Source: Massilia sp. WG5
GTDB lineage: Bacteria > Pseudomonadota > Gammaproteobacteria > Burkholderiales > Burkholderiaceae_D
Direction: 5' to 3'
Assembly: GCF_001412595.2 (NCBI RefSeq)
Contig: NZ_CP012640.2
Coordinates: 2,294,001-2,358,000 of the forward strand
DNA: 64,000 nucleotides
The position numbers and the translations under genes were made by a program. Shown here one piece after another: positions 1 to 9,526 of this stretch. The notes beneath the pieces are model-generated. The model did no database searches. It was given only the letters and a program-made list of their open reading frames with translations, and was not told the DNA's origin. Position 1 is the stretch's first letter. Each line of letters opens with the position of its first letter.

Positions 1-1125
1 TTGCCGGAGCAGCAGGCCCTGAGCGGTCTGCGCAGCCGGGAGCTGCTGGCGGGCGAAGCGAGCGAACGCGGCAATCACCTGGTGCTGGACGATACGCCAG
101 GCAAGATCCAGGCGCAGTTGAAGAGCGATCATCAGTGCAGCCAGCTGTCGCTCGGACACATCACTCGCATCGAGGACACTAGCGGACGCAAGGACGCGCG
201 CGGCGAAGGCTGGGAAATCGCTACCGATGCCTGGGGCGTTGCCCGGGCCGGAAAAGGCATGCTGATCACCACTGAAGCGCGCCCCAACGCGACCTCCGAG
301 GTTAAGGACATGGGCGAAATCCTTCAACGTCTCGCCTCCGCCGAAGAATGGCAAAAGAACCATGCGAAAGTAGCGGAAAAAAACCGGGCACAGGAAAACG
401 GCCAGCAATCATGCGTAGCGGCCTCGGTCAAGGCGCAAAACGACGCGGTTAGGGGTGATGGCAGTTCCGCAAAACGCAGCTTCCCCGAACTCGCCGAGCC
501 CCATTTGATACTGGCGAGCGCCGCTGGAATTGCCACTACCACGGCTCAGTCTACGCACATCGCAAGCGAAGGCGACACCGCGATCACAACGGGGAAAAGC
601 GTCGCGATTGCAGCCGGTGACGGTTTCTTCGCGAGTGTCGTCACGACGCTCCGCCTGTTCGTTCAACGAGCTGGCATGAAGCTGATTGCTGTGGCAGGCG
701 ATATCGACGTGCAGACCCTCTCCGACAGTATCAATTTGTTCGCGAAATTGAACATTACACAAACGGGGAATCGAATTGTTATCAATGCCAAGGAAGACAT
801 CGTCATCAACGGCGGTGGCAGCTACGTCAAGTTCAGTAAGGCCGGAATTGAACACGGTACAACCGGCACATTTGTGGCCCACGCCGCCTCCCATAGCCTC
901 ACCGATCCAAAGAGCCTCGCACTGGCCTCAAATGAAATGGAAAAGGGCCACTTCGATCAGACCCCGATCTTGCGCGATCTCGATGGACCGTTAGCAAATC
1001 GCAAGTTCGAACTGATGCGCGAAGATGGAACGATCATCAGGGGCATGACCGATGCCGAGGGTCGTATGCCGATACAAAAAGGCATAGATATGGCAACTGC
1101 CAAATTAAGAATATTGGGCGAATAA
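1..1125 (+). CDS. vgrG: Type VI secretion tip protein VgrG, C-terminal part (5' end outside window)
   Basis: This is the tail of a VgrG spike protein, which sits on the Hcp tube and is fired out of the cell with its effector. The reading frame is open at base 1, so the gp27/gp5-like N-terminal part lies upstream. The visible part has the end of the gp5-type needle (a stretch with ERGNHLVLDDTPG and then WEIATDAWGVARAGKGMLITTEAR), followed by a DUF2345-type beta-helix repeat region (about residues 160-285). The last 50 residues, with KFELMREDGTIIRGMTDAEG, resemble the transthyretin-like extension that some VgrGs use to hold a lipase effector. The stop codon lies one base before the lipase ATG, so the two are co-transcribed. 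The family call is firm; the role of the tail is inferred. Confidence 0.88.
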   Translation: MPEQQALSGLRSRELLAGEASERGNHLVLDDTPGKIQAQLKSDHQCSQLSLGHITRIEDTSGRKDARGEGWEIATDAWGVARAGKGMLITTEARPNATSEVKDMGEILQRLASAEEWQKNHAKVAEKNRAQENGQQSCVAASVKAQNDAVRGDGSSAKRSFPELAEPHLILASAAGIATTTAQSTHIASEGDTAITTGKSVAIAAGDGFFASVVTTLRLFVQRAGMKLIAVAGDIDVQTLSDSINLFAKLNITQTGNRIVINAKEDIVINGGGSYVKFSKAGIEHGTTGTFVAHAASHSLTDPKSLALASNEMEKGHFDQTPILRDLDGPLANRKFELMREDGTIIRGMTDAEGRMPIQKGIDMATAKLRILGE

Positions 1126-1126
1126 A

Positions 1127-3004
1127 ATGGCCGAAGACACTCATAACGTTAAAACGATGACACAAAGCGTGGGAGGCGCAATGGAAGGGGAATTCCATCT
1201 CACGCCAGTGGATACCGAACAGCGGGAAACGGTTTTCATAGCGCCGCCCAACAGGGTCATCCCCGTCATATTCTTGCCAGGTGTCATGGGTAGCAATCTG
1301 CGTATGAGCAGGGCAAGAAAAGCAGATCTCAAGAGTCAAAACGATATCGCCTGGCGACCAGATAATCTTGGTTTTTCAACGGTGCTTAGTGATGTTCGAA
1401 AAGCAGCCAATCTAAGCCCGCGGGAACGGCAGATGAAGCTCGATCCTGACGAAACTGAAGTGGACTATTATCGGTATACCGAAGATCAGGGCAGATTTGA
1501 CCCAAGCGGAACGCTCAGTCAGCAATCCGATTCTCGACACAGCAACGTACCCGACATACTGCAAGACGTTGGTTTGCTCAAGAGCGACCATTCTAACACG
1601 GGATTGCATCAACCAACAAAACATCCGCATGCAGCGACGGCAGCACAAAAAGCCCGGTGGCGCGGTTGGAGCGAAATATCGTTCGGCGACTATAGCGGGG
1701 CATTGTCTACCCTTGAGGGCAGGCTAAACCGTATTATTGGCTTTGGGTGCGCGCTGGCTAAAGATAAGGCTGGCCGTAACCCGTTGGATCTGTTCTGGAT
1801 GTCAAATGTGAACGTTACCGGCCCGCCTGTAGGAGTAACAGACGTGTCGCCAAAACGATGGGGAGCGCTTAACGCGGCCATGCTTGAAGAGAAAGAAGTT
1901 ATGCGCGTAGCCAACTGTCTATATCCAGTCCATGCAATGGGATATAACTGGCTCCAAAGCAACGCTGTGTCCGCCAAGAAGACGGCCGCCCGTATCAGGG
2001 ATCTCATCAAATCATATCAAGCACATGGTCACAAGTGCGACAAAGTAATTCTGGTTACCCATTCAATGGGTGGCATCTTGGCGCGCGCTCTAATTCATCC
2101 GGAAATGGGCGGCTTGAATGATTGCGTTCTAGGTATCTATCACAGTGTACAACCGGTTTATGGTTCTGCAGCAGCATACAAACGCGTCCGTAGCGGAGTA
2201 AACGGCCATTTGCCTGCTCCGGCAATCATCGGAAATACGGGACAGGACGTCACCGCGGTATTTGCCAATGCTCCCGGCCCTCTTGAACTTTTACCAACCC
2301 CAGAGTACGGCCATAACTGGTTAAAAGTCCAAGACCTCAATGGGAAAACCTTGGCGCAGTGGCCAGCAGACGCGGGCGTATCGGCCCCCCCCTCCAACGC
2401 AACCAACGCGATGTCGATGAGTGGAGCACCACTGTCCGATATTTACACGCAGAAACCTGAAAACTGGTGGCGCTTGATCAATCCTGAATGGATAAACCCG
2501 GCAGGGAAGACATTAAAGGCGTCATCAACAACGAAGTTAGTTAATGAAAGGATCGCCGACGCCCAGGCATTTCACGCCAAAATCAAAAATACGTTCCACG
2601 CCCATACGTACGCCAGCTACGCAGCCGATGTAAAAAACCCGACACATGGCAGCGTGATTTACAAAATCGAGCCTTTATCCCATGCAGACATTCACGTCAA
2701 TACGGCAATTGCAGCGGCAAAAGAGTCGCCACTGTTGTGGAGACTGGTAAGCGAGGACGGGACAGGCGATCTGATCGTTTCCTTGAAAGACCAGCGCAGG
2801 TTTAAATTGAAACTCCTGCCGCCGCAGGACGCGGGAGATGGTACTGTCCCTTCCGATTATTCGGCAGCGAAAGTGAAAGCGGCTGTGCACTTTGTCCAGG
2901 CCGGGTATGACCATCAAGGGAGCTACAAGGCGGATGCAGTCAATGTCTCGATGCTATATGCAATGATAAAGATTGCCAATACCGCTGAGGGGTGGAAGAC
3001 CTGA
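1127..3004 (+). CDS. Putative T6SS phospholipase effector (Tle4-like alpha/beta hydrolase)
   Basis: A 625-residue alpha/beta hydrolase. Near the N-terminus (about residues 40-60) it has VIPVIFLPGVMGSNL, the LCAT/lipase oxyanion signature, and at about residue 313 a nucleophile elbow THSMGG (GxSxG form). Asp and His candidates lie near the C-terminus in DAGDGTVPSDYSA and AGYDHQGSY. There is no signal peptide, as expected for cargo loaded on VgrG in the cytoplasm. The gene starts immediately after vgrG and is followed by a Tli4-like immunity gene and a PAAR gene, the usual order of a T6SS lipase module. By family it would attack membrane phospholipids in the periplasm of target cells. Assignment to Tle4 rests on the immunity partner; other Tle classes remain possible. 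Base composition is visibly more AT-rich than in the core genes to the right. Confidence 0.8.
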   Translation: MAEDTHNVKTMTQSVGGAMEGEFHLTPVDTEQRETVFIAPPNRVIPVIFLPGVMGSNLRMSRARKADLKSQNDIAWRPDNLGFSTVLSDVRKAANLSPRERQMKLDPDETEVDYYRYTEDQGRFDPSGTLSQQSDSRHSNVPDILQDVGLLKSDHSNTGLHQPTKHPHAATAAQKARWRGWSEISFGDYSGALSTLEGRLNRIIGFGCALAKDKAGRNPLDLFWMSNVNVTGPPVGVTDVSPKRWGALNAAMLEEKEVMRVANCLYPVHAMGYNWLQSNAVSAKKTAARIRDLIKSYQAHGHKCDKVILVTHSMGGILARALIHPEMGGLNDCVLGIYHSVQPVYGSAAAYKRVRSGVNGHLPAPAIIGNTGQDVTAVFANAPGPLELLPTPEYGHNWLKVQDLNGKTLAQWPADAGVSAPPSNATNAMSMSGAPLSDIYTQKPENWWRLINPEWINPAGKTLKASSTTKLVNERIADAQAFHAKIKNTFHAHTYASYAADVKNPTHGSVIYKIEPLSHADIHVNTAIAAAKESPLLWRLVSEDGTGDLIVSLKDQRRFKLKLLPPQDAGDGTVPSDYSAAKVKAAVHFVQAGYDHQGSYKADAVNVSMLYAMIKIANTAEGWKT

Positions 3005-3098
3005 TACGAATATGACGTACTCTGCTGTCAACACTTGATTTGCTAATCCAAACAGAATCAGGACATTGCTGCCTAAATATTTTTCACATCTATCAATA

Positions 3099-4187
3099 AT
3101 GAGTAACCCCATCTTAAGACCAGAATCAAAAAAAAGACTTGTAGTCACGGCCTTAGCTGGTGCCATTGCCACTGCAGGCCTTTACCTCTTTCTTCATCAT
3201 CAGGCCTATTCTTACGAGGACACTGGCGTGCCAACTCAAACCGAAATGTCTCCACGACTGAAAAAGTTGTTTGCAAGAACAAAAGGTGTCTGTTTTGGCC
3301 GGTATGTGCTCGACGTTCCTGAAGAAGCGCAGCTCATCCTGGGCAATCAAGAAATGCCAGCAGAAATAGTTACGCATGAGAATGCGGCTGGAAAAGAGAA
3401 AGATCTGGCAGATGCTTTTCGCAAAGCAACTCTCATGAAGCGAGAGAACGCGGAATTTACATCCCTCTCAGCCGGCCCGGTTCCAAACAGCTTGTTACTG
3501 CGTTACTTCGGCAGTCCTTATCTAAAATCGGTTGGCGGCGAAGGAATTATGAATTTCGTCCCCGCAGGCACCCATGTTTTCGAGTTCGGCTGGGGATCCG
3601 GAGATGAAGAAAGTGTTGATCAAATAATAAGAAAATCGGCTGACATTGCGCGCAGCCTGCGCGCTCGAGATAATGAGGAAGTACCAGCGGGTCCAGGTGT
3701 TTGCATCGACTTGGGATTCATTGCAGAAACCACCGGACAGTTCCAGGAGATATTCTCGGCTGGCTTGCATTTTCCAAGCCTGCCCGATGTGAGTTTCTCC
3801 GTAATGTCAAATAAAAATGCCCGCACCGATGGTCCCAATGGCGTAGGCATCATCGCGCGTCATGAAGCAGCCATGCGGGATCAAGGGGTTATTTTCCCAA
3901 CTGATTCCGAACTAGCACGTCTGCGCATCGGCAAGCATATCGTTAATGGTTGGAACGGCGAAGAAGTCTTATTGCGGCATAACGGAAAAGATGGCGTGAT
4001 GATCCACGAGTTCATGTGGGAGGTTATCGGAAAAACTGGTGATTTGCGTCATCCCGCGGCTGTCGACATCAATCTCGATACCGGTGTGGCTGCAAACACA
4101 AAGTACGCAACAAAAGGTTCACTGACGGATGACGAAGCCGTTGCTCTTTGGGACAAACTTCTTTCTAGCCTCCGTTTTCGGGATTGA
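3099..4187 (+). CDS. T6SS immunity protein, Tli4 family
   Basis: A 362-residue protein with one N-terminal hydrophobic segment (LVVTALAGAIATAGLYLFLHH, about residues 14-34), so it is probably anchored in the inner membrane or exported to the periplasm, where the lipase effector acts. The following stretch, with LKKLFARTKGVCFGRYVLDVP, and the C-terminal half match what I know of the Tli4 immunity family. It lies 94 bases after the effector gene, as expected for its cognate immunity gene. The start is uncertain: ATG at 3099 places the hydrophobic segment normally but has no clear ribosome-binding site, while a TTG at 3066 preceded by AGGA would add 11 residues. The gene overlaps nothing and is AT-rich like the effector. 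Confidence 0.78.
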   Translation: MSNPILRPESKKRLVVTALAGAIATAGLYLFLHHQAYSYEDTGVPTQTEMSPRLKKLFARTKGVCFGRYVLDVPEEAQLILGNQEMPAEIVTHENAAGKEKDLADAFRKATLMKRENAEFTSLSAGPVPNSLLLRYFGSPYLKSVGGEGIMNFVPAGTHVFEFGWGSGDEESVDQIIRKSADIARSLRARDNEEVPAGPGVCIDLGFIAETTGQFQEIFSAGLHFPSLPDVSFSVMSNKNARTDGPNGVGIIARHEAAMRDQGVIFPTDSELARLRIGKHIVNGWNGEEVLLRHNGKDGVMIHEFMWEVIGKTGDLRHPAAVDINLDTGVAANTKYATKGSLTDDEAVALWDKLLSSLRFRD

Positions 4188-4279
4188 TAGGCAAAGGCAT
4201 ACCATGCGTTTTAGTAACTACTGGAATTAAGCCAGCAGCGTGGTCGAATAATGAAACTGCTGCGGAGAGGGTGCGAAAC

Positions 4280-4558
4280 ATGTCAATGAAAATCATTGTC
4301 GTGGGCGATTCTACCGATCATGGCGGCAAAGTGATCAGCGGCTCGCCACAGCACGACGTAGACGGGAAGCCCATCGCGCGGCTTGGCGACCAGGTGGATT
4401 GCCCTCAGCATTACCCAGGTGGGAAACCACACGGAGTCAACAAGATCATTACCGGCCACTCCAGCGTGACTGTGGGAGGTATAGCGGTAGCCGTGGAAGG
4501 CTGTGTCACGGAATGTGGATGCAAGTTGATCGGCTCGCACCGGGCCAGCGTGGGCTGA
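4280..4558 (+). CDS. PAAR domain protein (T6SS spike tip)
   Basis: A 92-residue single-domain PAAR protein, the sharpened cone that caps the VgrG trimer. It has the PAAR repeat pattern: GGKVISGSPQHDVDGKPIARLGDQVDCPQHYPG, then a central stretch with GHSSVTVGGIAVAVEG, then a Cys-containing end (CVTECGCKLIGSH) whose Cys and His residues would bind the tip metal ion. ATG 4280 is chosen because GGAGAGGG lies 9-16 bases upstream and the domain starts right away; an in-frame TTG at 4184 would add an unrelated leader. It closes the vgrG-lipase-immunity cassette, suggesting the four genes move and work as one unit. Confidence 0.88.
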   Translation: MSMKIIVVGDSTDHGGKVISGSPQHDVDGKPIARLGDQVDCPQHYPGGKPHGVNKIITGHSSVTVGGIAVAVEGCVTECGCKLIGSHRASVG

Positions 4559-4712
4559 CGGGCTCGATCACTACGCCGCCAGCTCGCCATGTGACGTACT
4601 TGTGACGTGCCTCCTGATAAGTTACCATCCCTCCCCTTTGGTGTGACTGGTTATCGCATCTGGCAAGCGTTGCAAGTCACTGATTAATAAAGGTTGTCCG
4701 TGCCGACCCAGC

Positions 4713-4758
4713 GACTTTTAATCCGTTGGTCGCAGGTTCGAGCCCCGCACGGCCTACC
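4713..4758 (+). tRNA. 3' fragment of tRNA-Lys(UUU), pseudo-tRNA / probable attachment-site scar
   Basis: About 46 bases match the 3' part of the intact tRNA-Lys at 9431-9506, from the last base of the anticodon 5' stem through the UUU anticodon loop and the T arm to the encoded CCA. The 5' half (acceptor strand, D arm) is missing and the sequence upstream of 4713 is unrelated. The T stem has an A-C mismatch (GCAGG against CCCGC), so the fragment is decaying. A tRNA-type terminator follows directly. It marks the right border of the T6SS cassette and looks like the scar left when an element integrates at, or recombines through, a tRNA gene. Confidence 0.75.
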
Positions 4759-4770
4759 AGTATTACCAGG

Positions 4771-4803
4771 AAGCCCACGCATTTCGGTGCGTGGGCTTTT
4801 TGC
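4771..4803 (+). terminator. Intrinsic terminator after the tRNA-Lys fragment
   Basis: An 11-base-pair stem (AAGCCCACGCA against TGCGTGGGCTT) with loop TTTCGG, followed by a T run. It is typical of the terminator behind a tRNA gene and ends transcription coming from the T6SS cassette before the convergent chemoreceptor gene. Confidence 0.85.
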
Positions 4804-4853
4804 TTTCCGGCTCTCGCGCTGGCGCGGTTCAGCCGGTTTTGCAGATGAGCTGT

Positions 4854-6437
4854 CTAGTGGGAGTGAAATTCCATGAGGGAGCCCCGCTGTTCGGCCAGGC
4901 GGAAGCGGGACACCACGGCCGCCAGCTGCGCGGCCTGTTCCTGCAAGGCGGCCGCCGCCGCGGCGGCTTCTTCAACGAGGGCGGCGTTGCGCTGGGTGGT
5001 CTCATCGATTTGCACGACGGCCTTGTTGATTTCCTCGATACCGGAACGTTGCTCGAGACTGGAAGCCGAGATCTCGCCTACCACGTCGCTCACACGGCGC
5101 ACGCTGGCAACGACCTGTTCCATGGTAGTGCCGGCCTGCTGCACCAGTACCGTGCCGGAATTCATCTGCTGCACCGAATCGCCGATCAACTGCTTGATCT
5201 CCTTGGCCGCAGTCGCGCTGCGCTGCGCCAGGGTCCGCACTTCCGATGCGACGACCGCGAATCCGCGTCCCTGCTCGCCCGCGCGCGCGGCTTCCACCGC
5301 CGCGTTCAGCGCGAGGATATTGGTCTGGAACGCGATGCCGTCGATGACACCGATGATGTCGACGACCTTGCGTGAAGCGGCACTGATTGCCTCCATGGTC
5401 GCGATCACTTCGCCGACGACTTTGCCGCCGTCGGCCGCCACGCTGGATGCCGATTGCGCCAGCTGATCGGCAAGACGCGCATTCTCTGCATTCTGCCGCA
5501 CGGTGGCGGTCAGCTCTTCCATGGCTGCGGCGGTCTCCTCCAGCGAGCTGGCCTGGCCTTCGGTGCGGGCCGACAAATCCAGGTTGCCGCTGGCGATTTG
5601 CGCCGATGCCGTGGCGATCGCCTCGGTCGAGCCGCGCACCTGGCCTACCACGAGCGCCAGGCTGTGGTTCATGTCGCGCAGCGAGCGCATGAGCATCCCG
5701 GTTTCGTCGCGGCTGGGCGCCTCGATCGTGGCCGTCAGGTCGCCGTCCGCGACCCGCTGCGCCACGCCGACCGCCTCTTTCAGCGGTCCGGCCACCATGC
5801 GCGCCATCCACAGCGCCAGCAGCAGACCGACCCCGACCAGCAGCATCAGTGCGCCGACGATCAGCTTGCGCGACATACCGAAAATCTGCTCGGCCGCCAG
5901 TTCGGATGCGTTGCTGCCATCGTCGTTGTACTTGGCCAGCGCTTCGAACTCCTCGTTGATCTTGCGATATATTTTGTTGGACGCGCCCTTGAACAAGGCC
6001 CGCGCTTCGTCCTTGTTGCCGGCATGCGAGAGCGCGGTCAGCTTGCCGCTTTCCGCCATGTAGGCATCGATGTCCTGCTGGAGCTCTGCATGAATGCGCT
6101 TTTCCTCGGGGTCCGACACCAGCGCAGCCAGGGCATCCTGCTGCCTGCGCATCGTATCGCGGCGGGTCGAGAGCGCCTTGTCGGCGGCTTTCATCCCGGC
6201 TTCGTCGTCCTGCAGAATATGGGTGGCTTCCGAAATCCTGAAGCGCGCCAGCGAGGTCTGCACCTCGCCGATGTGGCGGATGGCCGGCAGCCAGTTTTTG
6301 GCAATGTCGGCGGAGGAATTGCTGACCTTGACCAGCTGGACAATCGAAAATATGCCCATGCCACAAGTCATTGCAATCACGAGGGTAAACGCGACCAGCA
6401 ACTTGCTGGCGATCTTCAGGTGCTGGAACCAGCGCAT
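4854..6437 (-). CDS. Methyl-accepting chemotaxis protein (4HB sensor)
   Basis: A 527-residue chemoreceptor. TM1 spans about residues 12-33, a periplasmic four-helix-bundle type sensor lies between, and TM2 spans about 191-213. A HAMP domain follows ([18 protein letters not shown]), then a long coiled-coil signalling domain with the invariant hairpin tip [20 protein letters not shown]. No C-terminal NWETF-like pentapeptide is present; the protein ends in EFHSH, so CheR/CheB tethering of the E. coli type is not expected. It stands alone, far from any che genes, as orphan receptors in this family often do. The ligand cannot be read from the sequence. Confidence 0.95.
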   Translation of the reverse strand: MRWFQHLKIASKLLVAFTLVIAMTCGMGIFSIVQLVKVSNSSADIAKNWLPAIRHIGEVQTSLARFRISEATHILQDDEAGMKAADKALSTRRDTMRRQQDALAALVSDPEEKRIHAELQQDIDAYMAESGKLTALSHAGNKDEARALFKGASNKIYRKINEEFEALAKYNDDGSNASELAAEQIFGMSRKLIVGALMLLVGVGLLLALWMARMVAGPLKEAVGVAQRVADGDLTATIEAPSRDETGMLMRSLRDMNHSLALVVGQVRGSTEAIATASAQIASGNLDLSARTEGQASSLEETAAAMEELTATVRQNAENARLADQLAQSASSVAADGGKVVGEVIATMEAISAASRKVVDIIGVIDGIAFQTNILALNAAVEAARAGEQGRGFAVVASEVRTLAQRSATAAKEIKQLIGDSVQQMNSGTVLVQQAGTTMEQVVASVRRVSDVVGEISASSLEQRSGIEEINKAVVQIDETTQRNAALVEEAAAAAAALQEQAAQLAAVVSRFRLAEQRGSLMEFHSH

Positions 6438-6626
6438 CGATGTCTCCGGTATTGTTGTGTACTGCTTGGCGGATTATCGGGGCCCCAGGCTTTCAGTTCG
6501 GTTTCATTCTGCGGAAAGAGGTCCTTGCCGGGATATGCATGCCTTTACCAAATCAGGACAATTTTGCCGATGGCGAGCTGCTATGCTTTGCACAGTGACC
6601 ATGCAGGCATCAGGAAGGAGAACGCA

Positions 6627-7262
6627 ATGAAGGCATCCCGTTTCGCATTGGCTGCGGCCCTCCTGGGTGCCGGCGCCGCCCACGCGCAGCTGCTGGATCC
6701 GGAATCCCGGCCCCGGCTGCAGGCCAGGCCCTCGCCGGAAGCACAGGCCTTTGCGAAGATCCCCGCCCCTTTCGAGCCCACCTACATGGCCAACGAGGGC
6801 GCGCACCCGTTCACCTCGCTGTTCGACGGCTACCGGACCGATCCGCGACTGGTCGCCGGCATCAACCTGAACCGCTACCTGGCGCTCGAGGCCGGCTACC
6901 GGGAACGCCTGGACCGGGGTTTCCATGCGATCGATCCGCGCGATCCCCTGGACAATACCGGCGCCCTCGGGACCAAGGGTTTCCACAGCTATGCCGCGGT
7001 CAAGGCCACGGCCCCGCTCACCGACCGGCTCTCGGCCTATGGCGCGCTGGGCGTCGCCTACAGCGAGCGCCGCGGCGCCGATGCCGTGGGCAGGAACCAG
7101 AACGTCGACGTGGGCGTCTATAGCGGACTCGGCGCGCAGTACAAGTTGAACGAGAAGGCCTCGGTCACCGTCGAAAGCCGGAGCTTCGGCAATACGGCCC
7201 AGAAGTGGGGCAAGGACAGCAACGGCAGCGGCGTCAACGCCAGGATGAACCTCGGCTTCTGA
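6627..7262 (+). CDS. Outer-membrane beta-barrel protein (OmpA/OprF-like barrel)
   Basis: A 211-residue exported protein with a clear signal peptide (MKASRFALAAALLGAGAAHAQ, cleavage after AHA). The mature part has alternating hydrophobic strands, for example LVAGINLNRYLALEAGYRERL, LSAYGALGVAYSERR, VGVYSGLGAQYKLN and SVTVESRSF, ending in GVNARMNLGF with the C-terminal Phe typical of BAM substrates. The likely fold is an eight-stranded barrel; the peptidoglycan-binding OmpA C-domain is absent. The ATG at 6627 has GGAAGGAG upstream. A strong terminator follows at 7334. The function is not known beyond the envelope location. Confidence 0.82.
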   Translation: MKASRFALAAALLGAGAAHAQLLDPESRPRLQARPSPEAQAFAKIPAPFEPTYMANEGAHPFTSLFDGYRTDPRLVAGINLNRYLALEAGYRERLDRGFHAIDPRDPLDNTGALGTKGFHSYAAVKATAPLTDRLSAYGALGVAYSERRGADAVGRNQNVDVGVYSGLGAQYKLNEKASVTVESRSFGNTAQKWGKDSNGSGVNARMNLGF

Positions 7263-7333
7263 ACCTCGCGCGGCAGGGCATCCAAGGGGCGGGATCCCGT
7301 CCATCCTGGCGCGATGTCGAGCACATCGGGCTT

Positions 7334-7366
7334 GCGTCCGGCATGCGGCCGGACGCGGTTTTTTTT
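7334..7366 (+). terminator. Intrinsic terminator after the beta-barrel gene
   Basis: A perfect 9-base-pair stem (GCGTCCGGC against GCCGGACGC) with an ATGCG loop, followed by GG and eight T. It separates the barrel gene from the convergent ilvD gene, whose stop lies only 17 bases away. Confidence 0.92.
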
Positions 7367-7382
7367 GATTGAAAGCGCCCGA

Positions 7383-9242
7383 TCAGCGCTTCAGCTGCGA
7401 CAGGTCGCGCACCGCGCCGCGGTCCGCCGAGGTGGTCAGCGCCGCATATGCCTGCAGCGCCTGCGACACGACGCGCTCGCGGCTCGGCTTCCACGCATCG
7501 TCACCGCGCGCTTCCATCTTCGCGCGGCGATGGGCCAGCTCTTCGGTCGACACGCGCAGGTCGATGGTGCGGGCCGGGATGTCGATGTCGATCATGTCGC
7601 CCTCTTCCACCAGGCCGATCGCGCCGCCTTCGGCCGCTTCCGGCGAGGCGTGGCCGATCACCAGGCCCGAGGAGCCGCCCGAGAAGCGGCCGTCCGTGAA
7701 CAGCGCGCAGGCCTTGCCCAGGCCCTTCGACTTGATGTAGGAAGTCGGGTACAGCATCTCCTGCATGCCCGGGCCGCCCTTCGGTCCTTCATAGGTGATG
7801 ATGACGACGTCCCCTGCCACCACCTGGTCGCCGAGGATGGCCTCGACCGCCGCATCCTGGCTGTGGAACACGCGCGCCCTGCCCGAGAATTTCAGGATGC
7901 TTTCGTCGACGCCGGCCGTCTTCACGATGCAGCCCTTTTCCGCGATGTTCCCGTACAGGACCGCCAGGCCGCCGTCCTGCGAATAGGCGTGGGCGAGGTC
8001 GCGGATACAGCCCTTCTCGCGGTCGATGTCGTTGGTGTCGAAACGCTCGGCCTGCGAGAACGCGACCTGGGTCGGCACGCCGCCCGGCGCCGCGCGGAAC
8101 AGCTTGTGGACTTCCGGATCGTCGCTGCGGCGGATGTCGTATTTTTCGATGGCGTCGCCGAGGGTCGGCGAGTGCACGGTCGGCACCGAAGTATCGAGCA
8201 GGCCGGCGCGCGCCAGTTCGCCGAGGATCGAGACGATGCCGCCGGCGCGGTGCACGTCTTCGATGTGGTACTTGTCGGTCATCGGCGCCACCTTGCACAG
8301 GCAGGGCACCTTGCGCGAGATGCGGTCGATGTCGGCCATCGTGAAGTCGACGCCGGCTTCATGGGCCGCGGCCAGCAGGTGCAGCACGGTATTGGTCGAG
8401 CCGCCCATCGAGACGTCCAGCGCCATCGCGTTTTCGAAGGCCGTGCGGCTGGCGATCGAACGCGGCAGGACCGAGTAATCGTCACCTTCGTAGTGGCGCT
8501 TGGCCAGGTCGACGATCAGGCGGCCGGCGCGCAGGAACAGTTCCTTGCGGTCGGCGTGGGTGGCGACGATGGTGCCGTTGCCCGGCAGCGCCAGGCCCAG
8601 CGCCTCGGCCAGGCAGTTCATCGAGTTCGCCGTGAACATGCCCGAGCAGGAACCGCAGGTCGGGCAGGCGGAGCGCTCGGCTTCCAGCACGTCGGCGTCC
8701 GACTGGGTCGGGTCGCCGGCCTTGATCATGGCGTCGATCAGGTCGAGCTTGATGATCTTCTTGTCGTTGTTGACGGTCTTGACGACCTTGCCCGCTTCCA
8801 TCGGGCCGCCCGACACGAACACCACCGGGATGTTCAGGCGCATCGCGGCCATCAGCATGCCCGGGGTGATCTTGTCGCAGTTCGAGATGCAGACCATGGC
8901 GTCGGCGCAGTGGGCGTTGACCATGTACTCGACGGAGTCGGCGATCAGGTCGCGCGAGGGCAGCGAGTACAGCATGCCGCCGTGACCCATGGCGATGCCG
9001 TCGTCGACGGCGATGGTGTTGAATTCCTTGGCGACGCCGCCGGCCGCTTCGATCTCGCGCGCGACCATCTGGCCCAGGTCCTTCAGGTGCACGTGGCCCG
9101 GCACGAACTGGGTGAAGGAGTTCACCACGGCGACGATCGGTTTCTCGAAGTCGCCGTCCTTCATGCCGGTTGCGCGCCACAGGGCACGGGCGCCGGCCAT
9201 GTTGCGGCCCTGGGTGGTGGTACGGGAACGGTAGGTCGGCAT
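7383..9242 (-). CDS. ilvD: Dihydroxy-acid dehydratase
   Basis: IlvD, 619 residues, converts 2,3-dihydroxy-3-methyl acids to 2-keto acids in valine, leucine and isoleucine synthesis and leads to pantothenate. Its iron-sulphur cluster ligands are visible in [13 protein letters not shown] and [21 protein letters not shown], and the C-terminal signature [14 protein letters not shown] is present. The length fits the long form of the family. It is a single gene here, not next to ilvA or ilvC. Its start has GGAGAC seven bases upstream of the ATG. No attenuator or riboswitch is evident in the upstream region shared with tRNA-Lys. Confidence 0.97.
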   Translation of the reverse strand: MPTYRSRTTTQGRNMAGARALWRATGMKDGDFEKPIVAVVNSFTQFVPGHVHLKDLGQMVAREIEAAGGVAKEFNTIAVDDGIAMGHGGMLYSLPSRDLIADSVEYMVNAHCADAMVCISNCDKITPGMLMAAMRLNIPVVFVSGGPMEAGKVVKTVNNDKKIIKLDLIDAMIKAGDPTQSDADVLEAERSACPTCGSCSGMFTANSMNCLAEALGLALPGNGTIVATHADRKELFLRAGRLIVDLAKRHYEGDDYSVLPRSIASRTAFENAMALDVSMGGSTNTVLHLLAAAHEAGVDFTMADIDRISRKVPCLCKVAPMTDKYHIEDVHRAGGIVSILGELARAGLLDTSVPTVHSPTLGDAIEKYDIRRSDDPEVHKLFRAAPGGVPTQVAFSQAERFDTNDIDREKGCIRDLAHAYSQDGGLAVLYGNIAEKGCIVKTAGVDESILKFSGRARVFHSQDAAVEAILGDQVVAGDVVIITYEGPKGGPGMQEMLYPTSYIKSKGLGKACALFTDGRFSGGSSGLVIGHASPEAAEGGAIGLVEEGDMIDIDIPARTIDLRVSTEELAHRRAKMEARGDDAWKPSRERVVSQALQAYAALTTSADRGAVRDLSQLKR

Positions 9243-9391
9243 GATGTCTCCTCGGAACGGCCAGCGAATAAAGCACCAGAGTGCCGCAGACCCTGTGATT
9301 TGTCCAATACACGATTTATTGCTGTGTAATTCTTTTTACATATCACAGCCGAGCTCACCCGAGCGCCAAGACCTTGCCTGCACGAAAGTTC

Positions 9392-9420
9392 TTGGCCGAA
9401 TGCTGTCGAGCCGCTATAAT
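9392..9420 (+). promoter_or_regulatory. Sigma-70 promoter of tRNA-Lys
   Basis: A -35 box TTGGCC (9392-9397), a spacer of exactly 17 bases and a perfect -10 box TATAAT (9415-9420) lie 10 bases before the mature tRNA 5' end. GC-rich sequence after the -10 box would act as a discriminator for stringent control; that last point is inferred. Confidence 0.88.
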
Positions 9421-9430
9421 GCTCGCCGTC

Positions 9431-9506
9431 GGGTCGTTAGCTCAGTTGGTAGAGCAGCGGACTTTTAATCCGTTGGTCGCGTGTTCGAGCCACGCACGGC
9501 CTACCA
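9431..9506 (+). tRNA. tRNA-Lys(UUU)
   Basis: A complete 76-base tRNA that folds into a cloverleaf: acceptor GGGTCGT with ACGGCCT (one G-U pair at the end), D stem GCTC/GAGC, anticodon stem GCGGA/TCCGT around loop CTTTTAA with anticodon TTT, and T stem GCGTG/CACGC around TTCGAGC. A73 and the CCA end are encoded. The 3' half reappears as a fragment at 4713-4758, which makes this locus the probable parent of that scar. Confidence 0.97.
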
Positions 9507-9526
9507 CGAACAAGCAGTAGCAGATC

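Noticed and set aside
4623..4712. A full second tRNA-Lys gene upstream of the fragment
   Set aside because: The D arm and 5' acceptor strand are absent in the 90 bases before 4713, so only a 3' fragment exists.
5454..7262. A 602-codon frame reading through the complement of the chemoreceptor into the barrel gene
   Set aside because: Only the last 211 codons are real, starting at 6627 with a signal peptide and ribosome-binding site.
7314..9329. A 671-codon plus-strand frame opposite ilvD
   Set aside because: Antisense to ilvD, which is certain from its cluster-binding cysteines; no independent evidence.
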